From the NCBI GenBank assembly GCA_029549705.1, contig JAKPIR010000160.1:1-12305 (forward strand): 12,305 bases of DNA, in the 5' to 3' direction. Positions 1 to 6,992 of this stretch are shown piece by piece. Under the pieces are notes generated by a model, which worked only from the letters and a program-made list of their open reading frames with translations, made no database searches and was not told the DNA's origin. The first letter of the stretch is position 1. Each line of letters begins with the position of its first letter. The stretch is from Pseudomonadota bacterium (GTDB lineage Bacteria > Pseudomonadota > Gammaproteobacteria > Burkholderiales > Methylophilaceae). The translations under genes were made by a program, and so were the position numbers.

Positions 1-671
1 TATCAGCCGATAAGTCCAACAGCGCGGCAACTGCTGCCATCAGCCAAACTGGGTTTTTATTAGGCAGCATTATAAAACAGGCCGATGAAGAAGGTGCTTC
101 CATGCGCTATCAGGCCAATGGTGTGGTGACGCAGCAACCGCAACATCCTGCGCAACTGCGTGTGGATTTAAAAAATGCGTTGCAACACAGCGGACTATTT
201 TTAGAAGCGCACCTTGCAGATGTGGTGGCGGGTAAACGTAGCATTGAAAGCATGCGAGTTGAATTGCAAAACGTAGCAAATCAACCCCCCAATGCAACGC
301 TCAACACGCTGCCCGCGCAGCAACTAGCCGCGCTTGAGCATCAGCGCCTATCTTGGCATGGCGAGATTTGGCAAAATCAGACCATGGATTGGGATGTGAC
401 GTTTGACGAGCCGCGCGAACATGCAGAGCAATCAGGCCAAGATGAAGCGCAACAAACGAGGCCCGTCAGCAGTGAAATCACCATGCATTTGCCACATTTG
501 GGCAAAGTATCCGCACGTATTGGCGTGGCAGATGGCCGCGTTAGCATTCATATGTTTGCAGAAAGCCCACAAACGCTCACAACCTTTAAAAATGCACGCC
601 AGCAACTTTTTGCATCCATGCTTAATCAAGGCCAGGCACTTGAAGCGCTGACTGTAGGCCAATATGAATAA
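1..671 (+). CDS. FliK-like flagellar hook-length control domain protein (5' partial)
   Basis: The reading frame is open from the left edge (first full codon at position 3) to TAA at 669-671, so the start lies outside the window and about 222 residues are visible. The middle holds the pattern SGLFLEAHLADVVAGKRS. The last 70 or so residues (SSEITMHLPHLGKVSARIGV, then a short helix-like tail) fit the C-terminal hook-length-control (Flg_hook) fold, in which a 'LPHLGKV' strand matches 'PPDLGPL' of classical FliK. The true fliK lies elsewhere in the window (6993-8276), so this is a second, divergent member. It overlaps the next gene, an FlhB C-terminal homologue, by 8 bases, which implies co-translation. 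FliK-domain proteins work with the FlhB C-terminal domain in export switching, so the pairing makes sense, but the exact role is inferred. The N-terminal half cannot be assessed. An internal ATG at 102 is not the likely start because coding-like sequence continues upstream of it. Confidence 0.8.
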   Translation, partial: SADKSNSAATAAISQTGFLLGSIIKQADEEGASMRYQANGVVTQQPQHPAQLRVDLKNALQHSGLFLEAHLADVVAGKRSIESMRVELQNVANQPPNATLNTLPAQQLAALEHQRLSWHGEIWQNQTMDWDVTFDEPREHAEQSGQDEAQQTRPVSSEITMHLPHLGKVSARIGVADGRVSIHMFAESPQTLTTFKNARQQLFASMLNQGQALEALTVGQYE

Positions 672-990
672 CCTCGCGCAGCCGCAGCATCAACAGCAAG
701 CCATTGCACTTGCCTATGGTGCAAATGATTACGCACCAAAAGTGGTGGCAAAAGGGCGCGGTGTGGTGGCTGAACAGATTATTGCCTTGGCAAAAGAGCA
801 CAAAGTGTTTGTGCATGAATCCAAAGACTTGGTGAATTTACTCATGCAGGTGGATTTAGATGCGCATATTCCGCCAGAACTGTATTTGGCGATTGCCGAA
901 ATTTTAGCTTGGATTTATCGGCTGGAAGCAGAAAAATCGCAATCGGAACAAGCCGTAAAATTTGAGGAAAAAATCGAAAATTGGCGCTGA
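664..990 (+). CDS. FlhB C-terminal-domain homologue (FhlB type, EscU/YscU/HrcU family)
   Basis: This 108-residue protein matches only the cytoplasmic C-terminal domain of the flagellar export switch protein FlhB. It has the segment AIALAYGANDYAPKVVAKG (about residues 13-31), a middle helix region, and IPPELYLAIAEILAWIYRL near the C-terminus, matching the usual 'IP..LY.AVAEVLAW' ending of the FlhB domain. It has no transmembrane segments. In FlhB the APKVVAKG segment is preceded by the self-cleaving NPTHYAVAL motif. Here the equivalent stretch reads QQQAIALAY, so Asn, Pro, Thr and His are absent and autocleavage is not expected. Free-standing proteins of this kind (often named FhlB) are known in several bacteria and can partly replace the FlhB C-terminal fragment, so a role in export specificity is plausible but inferred. 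The ATG at 664 overlaps the end of the FliK-like gene (ATG...TAA, 8 bases), suggesting translational coupling. A palindromic, terminator-like element starts 9 bases after the stop. Confidence 0.85.
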   Translation: MNNLAQPQHQQQAIALAYGANDYAPKVVAKGRGVVAEQIIALAKEHKVFVHESKDLVNLLMQVDLDAHIPPELYLAIAEILAWIYRLEAEKSQSEQAVKFEEKIENWR

Positions 991-999
991 TTTTTACAC

Positions 1000-1068
1000 C
1001 AACCTTTTTCGATGCTCTACGAGCCTTATAAATAAAGGCTTACAGAGCAGAAAATTTTTATCGAGGGA
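1000..1068 (+). repeat. Palindromic element, copy 1 (possible terminator)
   Basis: A 37-bp imperfect palindrome spans 1013-1049. The outer arms TGCTCT/AGAGCA (1013-1018 with 1044-1049) and inner arms AGCCTT/AAGGCT (1022-1027 with 1035-1040) pair perfectly, separated by a two-base mismatch and a G-T pair, around an AT-rich loop. It is preceded by CAACCTTTTTCGA (1000-1012) and followed by GAAAATTTTTATCG. A second copy in the opposite orientation lies at 8341-8407, with 32 of 37 core bases identical and similar flanks. It sits directly behind the FhlB-type gene, and the trailing T-run (1055-1059) makes a plus-strand Rho-independent terminator plausible. The five bases between stem and T-run make it imperfect. 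Either a terminator or a dispersed intergenic repeat would fit. Confidence 0.7.
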
Positions 1069-1104
1069 AAATAATACAGAAATTAAGTGGTTTTTTAAAA
1101 GCTT

Positions 1105-1464
1105 TTAAACCTGCATATTCATGATGTCATGATATGCCGAAACCAGTTTATTTCTCACTTGAATGGTGGCCTGAAACGAAATGTTGGCTTTTTGGTTGGC
1201 AATCATCACGTCGGACAAACTGACGCTATCGTCACCCATGGCAAAGTTTTTGCCTAATTGCTCGGCATTTTTCTGTACTTGGTTGACTTGATCTAATGAA
1301 GCTTTTAGGGCATTTGAAAAATCAACTTTTGATGTATTACCCGTAGATTTTGTACCAGTAACATTGAGTGCAGTTAAAGCCTCGGCCTGTGGGCGCTGCG
1401 CCGCAGCTTTGAGTTGTGCCAGCATCGATTCAATTCGGCCAGCGTCGATTCCACTTGTTTTCAT
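1105..1464 (-). CDS. fliE: Flagellar hook-basal body complex protein FliE
   Basis: FliE is a small periplasmic protein that joins the FliF MS-ring to the proximal rod and is an early export substrate. The C-terminal half is typical: VDFSNALKASLDQVNQVQ, then a DDSVSLSDVMIANQKANISF segment and the ending IQVRNKLVSAYHDIMNMQV, where RNKLV.AY.DIM..QV is the family signature. I chose the ATG at 1464 (119 residues), because GGAG lies 10 bases upstream and the protein then begins MKTSGIDAGRIESMLAQL, like other FliE proteins. An upstream in-frame ATG at 1485 would add seven residues but has no good ribosome binding site. The gene is alone on the minus strand and divergent from fliF, the same arrangement as in enteric bacteria. 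The 268 bases between the two starts should hold both promoters. No clear minus-strand terminator was found. A 16-bp AT-rich palindrome (1094-1109) overlaps its stop codon. Confidence 0.93.
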   Translation of the reverse strand: MKTSGIDAGRIESMLAQLKAAAQRPQAEALTALNVTGTKSTGNTSKVDFSNALKASLDQVNQVQKNAEQLGKNFAMGDDSVSLSDVMIANQKANISFQATIQVRNKLVSAYHDIMNMQV

Positions 1465-1665
1465 CGGGCTTGTACTCCATTCCATTCAAAAATTTCAACA
1501 CTTCCTATGCGTGTGTTCTAGGCGCATTTAACTAAAGGTTGTATCACGGTGAACAATTTAACATGCAAGCACATGACTAAGCGGCGCAAATAAGCTCAAT
1601 AAAACCGCTCTATTCTAAAAATTGAATTTGCAGTAGTTGCGCATAATAGTCACTAATCCGCCAAA

Positions 1666-1683
1666 GGAGAGTGAAAACGCTCC
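1666..1683 (+). promoter_or_regulatory. Small hairpin in the fliF leader covering an SD-like sequence
   Basis: GGAGAGTGAAAACGCTCC can fold as a hairpin: four pairs (GGAG/CTCC), an A-G mismatch, two more pairs (GT/AC) and a GAAA tetraloop, which is of the stable GNRA class. It lies about 50 bases upstream of the fliF start. The 5' arm contains AAAGGAGA (1663-1670), which looks like a ribosome binding site, but no convincing gene starts after it. A leader-RNA role for fliF is possible but unproven, and a stem this short can arise by chance. Confidence 0.25.
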
Positions 1684-1732
1684 GGATGGCATTGTTAGTT
1701 GAACTGATTGTGTACGAAATTGGAGATTGATG

Positions 1733-3379
1733 ATGGCAGCCTCGAACGCCACCCTAACAAACGAAACCGCCATGGGCATGGGCGGCATGCCACAATTGGG
1801 CAATAAGCTGATGCTGGTTGCAGGCATTGCTGCCGTAGTTGCCGTGATGGTGGTGTTTTGGTTGTGGAGCCAGCAACCTGATTACCGTGTTTTATATTCT
1901 AATTTTTCTGATAAAGACGGTGGTGCCATTGTGGCAGCCCTTGAGAAAATGAATGTGCCGTATAAATTTTCTGAAGGTGGTTCAGCGATTTTAGTACCCG
2001 CTGCACAAGTACACGAAGCAAGGTTGAAACTGGCGGCAGATGGCTTACCTAAAGGCGGTAATGCTGGTTTTGAGTTGTTGGAAAATCAAAAATTTGGGGT
2101 TTCGCAATTTGTCGAGCAGGTTAATTTTCAGCGCGCATTGGAAGGTGAGTTAGAGCGCAGTGTGCAGTCAATTAGCGCAGTTGAAGGCGCTAAAATTCAC
2201 TTGGCCATTCCCAAAGCCACTGTATTTGTGCGCGATCAACTCAAACCGACAGCTTCGGTATTACTGAATGTACGTGCTGGGCGCAATTTAGACCCGCAAC
2301 AAGTGGCGGCCGTTGTGCATTTGGTGGCTAGTAGCGTGCCTAATTTACCCATTGAAAACGTAACAGTGGTAGACCAGCACGGTACTTTGTTGTCTGACAC
2401 TTCTAAAAAAGCCGGCGCAAATGGCTTGGATGCTACACAAATTAAATATATCGATGAAATGCAGCAAAGCATCGTTAAACGTGTTGAATCGATTATTGCG
2501 CCAATCGTCGGTGCTAAGAATGTGCGCGCAGAATCCAATGTCGAAATTGATTTTTCATCCATCGAGCAAGCGGCTGAAACTTATAAACCGAACCAGCGGA
2601 CTGAAGACGCAGCGATTCGCAGCATGCAAAATAGCGAATCACAAACAGCCAATGGCGGCGCTGCCACGGGTGTACCGGGTGCTTTATCCAATCAGCCGCC
2701 CGCCAACGCTACTGCGCCGATTGTCGCCGATGGCGCAACAGCAGGCGCTGCGGCAGGAACTGAAAGTGCTGCAATGAACAGCCAAAAAAATACCACGACG
2801 AACTTTGAAGTAGATAAAACCGTGCGCTACACCCAGCAGGCGATGGGCGGTGTTAAACGCATTAATGTAGCCGTGGTGGTCAATAACATGCAAGTGATTG
2901 ATGCCAAAGGAAAAGTGACCTATCGACCGCTGTCGGCCGCTGAAAAACAGCAAATTAATGACCTAGCCATGCAGGCCATGGGTTTTAACAAAGAGCGCGG
3001 TGATTCATTAACCGTGGTCAACAGCCCATTTGCAGAAAATCCAGTAGAGCCAGTGGCTGAATTGCCACTTTGGAAAAATCCGACCGTGGTTGAATATGGT
3101 AAAGATGCCTTGCGCTTTTTAGTGGGCATTATTGTGTTGATGATGCTTTATAAACGCGCGCTAAAACCAATGCTCAATAAGCTCACCACGCCTGCACCAC
3201 AGTTATTACCTGCACCACAGGGCAATCAAGAAGATGCAACGGTGACTTTAAGTAATCAATCCGGCAATGCATTGCCGCCCTACGAGCAAAATTTGCTTGC
3301 CGCAAAACAAATGGCAAAGGATAACCCACGAGTGGTGGCAAGCGTGGTTTCAAATTGGACGAACGGAAATGAGTCATAA
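1733..3379 (+). CDS. fliF: Flagellar MS-ring protein FliF
   Basis: FliF builds the MS-ring in the inner membrane, the base on which the rod, C-ring and export gate assemble. The 548-residue length is usual. A first membrane segment lies at about residues 26-46 (MLVAGIAAVVAVMVVFWLW), followed by the periplasmic ring-building (YscJ/FliF) domains, including the LEGELERSVQSISAVEGAKIH region. A low-complexity Ala/Gly/Asn/Pro linker lies near residues 306-352, and a second membrane segment (FLVGIIVLMMLY) near 460-475. The cytoplasmic tail ends NLLAAKQMAKDNPRVVASVV, the FliG-binding part. I chose the ATG at 1733 because GGAG (1722-1725) is 7 bases upstream. The ATG at 1730 and TTG at 1727 are in frame but sit too close to it. 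It is the first gene of the fliFGHIJK run, and fliG begins on the base after its stop. No convincing promoter could be assigned upstream. Confidence 0.97.
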   Translation: MAASNATLTNETAMGMGGMPQLGNKLMLVAGIAAVVAVMVVFWLWSQQPDYRVLYSNFSDKDGGAIVAALEKMNVPYKFSEGGSAILVPAAQVHEARLKLAADGLPKGGNAGFELLENQKFGVSQFVEQVNFQRALEGELERSVQSISAVEGAKIHLAIPKATVFVRDQLKPTASVLLNVRAGRNLDPQQVAAVVHLVASSVPNLPIENVTVVDQHGTLLSDTSKKAGANGLDATQIKYIDEMQQSIVKRVESIIAPIVGAKNVRAESNVEIDFSSIEQAAETYKPNQRTEDAAIRSMQNSESQTANGGAATGVPGALSNQPPANATAPIVADGATAGAAAGTESAAMNSQKNTTTNFEVDKTVRYTQQAMGGVKRINVAVVVNNMQVIDAKGKVTYRPLSAAEKQQINDLAMQAMGFNKERGDSLTVVNSPFAENPVEPVAELPLWKNPTVVEYGKDALRFLVGIIVLMMLYKRALKPMLNKLTTPAPQLLPAPQGNQEDATVTLSNQSGNALPPYEQNLLAAKQMAKDNPRVVASVVSNWTNGNES

Positions 3380-4378
3380 ATGAGTGATGCAGGCGTAATG
3401 AGAAGCGCAGTACTGATGCTGGCGCTGGGCGAAGACGAAGCAGCAGAGGTGATGAAATATCTTGGCCCGAAAGAAGTGCAGAAATTGGGTGCCGCGATGG
3501 CATCATTGAAATCGGTCGGCCGTGACCAAGTGGAAACTGCGCTCAGTGAATTTATGCTAGAAGCTGAGCAAAATAGCAATTTTGGTCTGGACTCAGATGA
3601 ATATATACGCTCAGTACTGACCAAAGCGCTCGGCGATGACAAAGCGTCAAACTTGTTAAACCGCATTTTGCAATCCAGTGATGCCAGCGGGATTGAGGGC
3701 TTGAAGTGGATGGACTCACCGAGTGTGGCTGACCTGATTAAAAACGAGCATCCCCAAATTATCGCGACGATTCTAGTCCATTTAGAACCAGACCAAGCGG
3801 CCGAGATTGTCAGCAATTTTACCGATCGTCTGCGTCAGGATGTGATGTTAAGAATTGCCACGCTAGATGGCGTGAAGCCAATTGCCTTGCGTGAACTCAA
3901 TGAGGTGATGACGAAGTTGCTCACCGGTAATGAAAACCTCAAAAAGCAAAGCATGGGTGGCATTAAGGTAGCGGCAGAAATTATGAATTACATGGGCGGT
4001 GAAAAAGAGGCCGAGTTAATGGAAGGCCTGAAAAGCTATGATGAAGACATGGCGCAGCAAATCATGGATGAGATGTTTGTGTTTGATAACATCATGGATG
4101 TGGATGATAAAGGTATTCAGGCTCTGCTAAGAGAAGTGCAGTCCGAAACATTGATTATTGCGCTAAAAGGCACTACCGAAGAAATGCGCGACAAGATTTT
4201 CCGCAACATGTCATCACGCGCGGCAGAAATGATGAAAGAAGATTTAGAAACCAAAGGCCCGGTCAAACTTTCAGAAGTGGAAGCGCAACAAAAACAAATT
4301 CTGCAAATTGTGCGCCGTTTGGTAGATGAAGGACAGATTATGTTGGCAGGTAAAGGCGGTGATGACCAATATGTCTAA
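3380..4378 (+). CDS. fliG: Flagellar motor switch protein FliG
   Basis: FliG is the rotor component that binds FliF, connects to FliM and contacts the stator to produce torque. Its 332 residues match the usual length. The N-terminal FliF-binding domain begins MSDAGVMRSAVLMLALGEDEAA. The middle domain contains the conserved EHPQIIATILVHL segment at about residues 123-135 (the EHPQ motif), and the C-terminal domain has MFVFDNIMDVDDKGIQALL near 232-250. The charged helix around residues 267-291 (EEMRDKIFRNMSSRAAEMM then KEDLE) is the torque-generating segment. The start ATG directly follows the fliF TAA (TAAATG), so translation is probably coupled. The end overlaps fliH by 8 bases. Nothing unusual is seen. 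Confidence 0.98.
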   Translation: MSDAGVMRSAVLMLALGEDEAAEVMKYLGPKEVQKLGAAMASLKSVGRDQVETALSEFMLEAEQNSNFGLDSDEYIRSVLTKALGDDKASNLLNRILQSSDASGIEGLKWMDSPSVADLIKNEHPQIIATILVHLEPDQAAEIVSNFTDRLRQDVMLRIATLDGVKPIALRELNEVMTKLLTGNENLKKQSMGGIKVAAEIMNYMGGEKEAELMEGLKSYDEDMAQQIMDEMFVFDNIMDVDDKGIQALLREVQSETLIIALKGTTEEMRDKIFRNMSSRAAEMMKEDLETKGPVKLSEVEAQQKQILQIVRRLVDEGQIMLAGKGGDDQYV

Positions 4379-5027
4379 TTTCGCCACACCCAAAGAACAG
4401 CAAACAGCTTACGAACGTTGGGAAATGTCATCTTTTCCGGATGATTTTTCGCAATCTCGCCCAGCCAGACAAAAGCCAGAAAAAAGTAGCGCTGATGCAG
4501 GCGTGTTAGCCAAAATTATTGAAGGTGCACGCAAGGAAGCGTATGAAAAAGGCATTCAAGAAGGCTTTACGGTCGGCATGGCAAAGGCCAGAGAACAGGC
4601 CTTAGTTGAAAAACAGGCGTTTGTGCAGTTGATGGATAATTTCAGCACAGCGTTAGAAAAAAAAGATGCGCAAATAGCAGAAGATGTACTGAGCCTTGCA
4701 CTTGATATTGCAAAAGCAATGCTGAAAATCAAACTCAACGTAGACCCAACAGTAATTTTGCCATTAGTGATGGATGCGATTCATTACTTACCAAGTGTTC
4801 AAAAGCCCGCCAGAATTCTGGTGCATCATGAAGATGCGCATATTCTGCGCGAGTATCTGGCTGAAGAGTTATCAAGCCAGGAATGGCAAGTGCAAGAAGA
4901 TAGCAATATCGAGCGCGGCGGTTGCCTAGTGGAAACGGGCGCTAATCAAATTGATGCCACCAACCAAGTGCGCTGGAAGCGCATTAGTGAAGCTTTGGCA
5001 CAAAAAGATGATTGGTTATTGCCATAA
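4371..5027 (+). CDS. fliH: Flagellar assembly protein FliH
   Basis: FliH is the stator-like regulator that binds the export ATPase FliI and docks it to FliN at the C-ring. The start MSNFATPKEQQTAYERWEMS matches the family N-terminus (PKE...AY.RWE). The segment EGARKEAYEKGIQEGFTVGM (about residues 46-65) has the glycine-spaced helix pattern of FliH, with GIQEG and GMAKAREQ repeats. The C-terminal half carries the V-ATPase-E-like domain with the ending ERGGCLVETGANQIDATNQV, typical of FliH/YscL. The ATG at 4371 overlaps the end of fliG by 8 bases. An in-frame ATG at 4362 has a better-spaced purine run (AAAGG) and would add three residues, so the exact start is uncertain. It ends TAATG, sharing one base with the start of fliI. 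Confidence 0.95.
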   Translation: MSNFATPKEQQTAYERWEMSSFPDDFSQSRPARQKPEKSSADAGVLAKIIEGARKEAYEKGIQEGFTVGMAKAREQALVEKQAFVQLMDNFSTALEKKDAQIAEDVLSLALDIAKAMLKIKLNVDPTVILPLVMDAIHYLPSVQKPARILVHHEDAHILREYLAEELSSQEWQVQEDSNIERGGCLVETGANQIDATNQVRWKRISEALAQKDDWLLP

Positions 5028-6463
5028 TGCAAGTAAACGCGATTAGCCAAGAAAAAGCCACCGGCAACATCCACCAGGAGCGCTGGCAGGATTACATTCG
5101 TGATTGCCGTGAAATTTTACGCATTATCGAACCCCTAGAAATTGCTGGTCGCATTACCAAGCTCACAGGCTTGGTGATGGAAGCGGTTGGCATTCAACTA
5201 CCGATTGGTTGTGCCTGTTATGTGCCACTGGCCGAAGGTCGCCGCGTAGAAGCTGAAGTAGTGGGGTTTGATGGTGACGTGCTATTGCTCATGCCGCAAA
5301 GCAGTGTAGATGGTGTAGTCCCAGGGGCAAAAGTTTTTGCATTGGAAATTGCCGAAGCACTGCCCAAGCCACATTTTAATAATCCACCACGCAGAAGGGT
5401 GACTGACCGTGCACGGCATTTACCCGTGGGTGAAGATTTATTAGGTCGCGTAGTGGATGGCGCAGGCAACCCGCTTGATAACTTGGGCAAAATTGAGTCA
5501 AGCAAAAGTGCGCCATTGAGTGCGCGCCCGATTAACCCGCTGATGCGCGCGCCGATAGAAGAAACGCTGGATGTTGGCGTACGTGCAATTAACGCCATGC
5601 TGACCGTTGGTCGTGGGCAGCGAATGGGGCTGTTTGCAGGGTCTGGTGTAGGTAAAAGTGTGTTACTCGGCATGATGGCGCGCTACACCACCGCGGATGT
5701 TATTGTAGTCGGTTTAATTGGCGAACGCGGCCGTGAAGTACAGGAATTTATTGAACATATTTTGGGTGAAGAAGGTTTAGCACGCTCAGTGGTAGTGGCA
5801 GCGCCGGCAGATTCCTCCGCGCTGATGCGTTTGCAAGGTGCCAATTACGCGACTACGATTGCCGAGAGCTTTCGTAACCAAGGCAAAAATGTGTTGTTGA
5901 TTATGGATTCGCTCACCCGTTACGCCATGGCGCAGCGAGAAATTGCGCTGGCCATCGGTGAACCACCTGCGACAAAAGGTTATCCGCCATCCGTTTTTGC
6001 AAAATTGCCCGCACTGGTAGAGCGCACGGGTAACGGTATGCGCGGTGAAGGTTCAATTACCGCGTTTTACACTGTGCTGACGGAAGGTGATGACCAGCAA
6101 GACCCGATTGCAGATGCAGCACGCGCGATTTTAGATGGCCATATTGTGCTAAGTCGCAGTTTGGCTGAAAGCGGGCATTATCCGGCTATTGATATTGAGC
6201 AGTCGATTAGCCGCGCCATGCACAACATTACCAGCCCTAAACACCAGAAAATGGCGCGCAAATTAAAACAACTGAATTCGCGTTATATGCGCAGTATTGA
6301 TTTGATCAACGTGGGCGCTTATGAAGCAGGTAGTGACCCGGTGCTGGATGAAGCGATTGCAAAGCACGAAATGGTAGAAGCATTTTTACAGCAAGATATT
6401 GATGAATCAGCAGCCTTTAGCGATAGTTTGCAGGGTTTAGCCGACATGTTGGTAGATGAATAA
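5027..6463 (+). CDS. fliI: Flagellum-specific ATPase FliI
   Basis: FliI is the cytoplasmic ATPase of the flagellar type III export apparatus, related to the F1 beta subunit. It helps unload and unfold substrates, working with FliH and FliJ. The 478 residues show a Walker A motif GSGVGKS at about 205-211, the ERGREVQEFIEH segment, and Walker B VLLIMD at about 289-294 followed by SLTRYAMAQREIALAIGEPP, a type III secretion ATPase hallmark. The N-terminal RITKLTGLVMEAVGIQLPIG is the usual beta-barrel domain. The ATG at 5027 overlaps the fliH stop codon as TAATG, giving coupled translation. An in-frame TTG at 5012 would add five residues inside fliH and is unlikely. Catalytic residues appear intact. 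Confidence 0.98.
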   Translation: MQVNAISQEKATGNIHQERWQDYIRDCREILRIIEPLEIAGRITKLTGLVMEAVGIQLPIGCACYVPLAEGRRVEAEVVGFDGDVLLLMPQSSVDGVVPGAKVFALEIAEALPKPHFNNPPRRRVTDRARHLPVGEDLLGRVVDGAGNPLDNLGKIESSKSAPLSARPINPLMRAPIEETLDVGVRAINAMLTVGRGQRMGLFAGSGVGKSVLLGMMARYTTADVIVVGLIGERGREVQEFIEHILGEEGLARSVVVAAPADSSALMRLQGANYATTIAESFRNQGKNVLLIMDSLTRYAMAQREIALAIGEPPATKGYPPSVFAKLPALVERTGNGMRGEGSITAFYTVLTEGDDQQDPIADAARAILDGHIVLSRSLAESGHYPAIDIEQSISRAMHNITSPKHQKMARKLKQLNSRYMRSIDLINVGAYEAGSDPVLDEAIAKHEMVEAFLQQDIDESAAFSDSLQGLADMLVDE

Positions 6464-6485
6464 TGTAGATGGGGACGAGTACAAA

Positions 6486-6929
6486 ATGACAACGATTTCT
6501 CCTCAAGTATTAAAACTGCTGACTGAAACAGCAGCAAAAGAAGTAGAGCTTGCCACTGAAGCGCTGGCAAAGGCTATGAAGCAGGCCACCGAGGCGCAGC
6601 AGAAACTTGATATGCTGATTGAATATCGGCGTGATTACTTAAACAATTTAAGTAAAACCTTGGAACGTGGCATGAGTGCAGAAGCACATCAAAATTTTCA
6701 TCACTTTTTGGCGAAGTTAGACCAAGCGGTAGCGGGGCAAAAAGATGTGCTGGTATCGATGCAGTATCAGGTGACCGTACAAAAACAGCTTTGGCAGGAA
6801 TCTCAGCGTAAAAAGCGCTCGTTTGAAGTGCTCACCACGCGCAAAAATCAACAAACGCACCGGGTGGCGCTTAAAAAAGAGCAAAAAGATATGGATGAAT
6901 TTGCCATGCGGGCAAGTCACAAAAAATAA
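6486..6929 (+). CDS. fliJ: Flagellar export protein FliJ
   Basis: FliJ is the coiled-coil stalk of the export ATPase ring, linking FliI to FlhA and escorting chaperones. The predicted 147-residue protein is almost entirely helical and rich in Lys, Gln and Glu, as expected. The family motif YRRDY occurs at about residues 47-51, and a basic stretch SQRKKRSFEVLTTRKNQ lies in the C-terminal half. I chose the ATG at 6486, with GGGGA (6471-6475) ten bases upstream, because it gives the typical length. An earlier in-frame ATG at 6456 would overlap fliI by 8 bases and add ten residues not usual in the family. Position between fliI and fliK supports the call, since the sequence of this family is poorly conserved. 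Confidence 0.93.
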   Translation: MTTISPQVLKLLTETAAKEVELATEALAKAMKQATEAQQKLDMLIEYRRDYLNNLSKTLERGMSAEAHQNFHHFLAKLDQAVAGQKDVLVSMQYQVTVQKQLWQESQRKKRSFEVLTTRKNQQTHRVALKKEQKDMDEFAMRASHKK

Positions 6930-6992
6930 CGTGCGAGATACAAATCGTTTTATTCATTTTTAAATGTTTCAAGTCATCGTTTGGAGTTTGGT

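Noticed and set aside
6..13. GCCGATAA, identical to the sigma-28 -10 consensus
   Set aside because: It lies inside the coding sequence of the FliK-like gene, the -35 region is outside the window, and no gene start follows at a suitable distance.
1094..1109. 16-bp perfect palindrome TTTAAAAGCTTTTAAA at the end of fliE, as a terminator
   Set aside because: It is almost all A/T and is not followed by a T-run on the fliE strand.
1622..1647. TTGAAT ... CATAAT as a sigma-70 promoter for fliF
   Set aside because: The spacer is only 14 bases and no extended -10 is present, so I do not call it.
3280..3816. 178-codon open frame on the minus strand across fliF/fliG
   Set aside because: It is the antisense shadow of two well-supported genes; its Ser/Ala/Phe/Ile-rich composition mirrors their codon use.
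5012..5026. Upstream TTG start for fliI
   Set aside because: It would sit inside fliH, whereas the ATG at 5027 forms a standard TAATG junction with the fliH stop.
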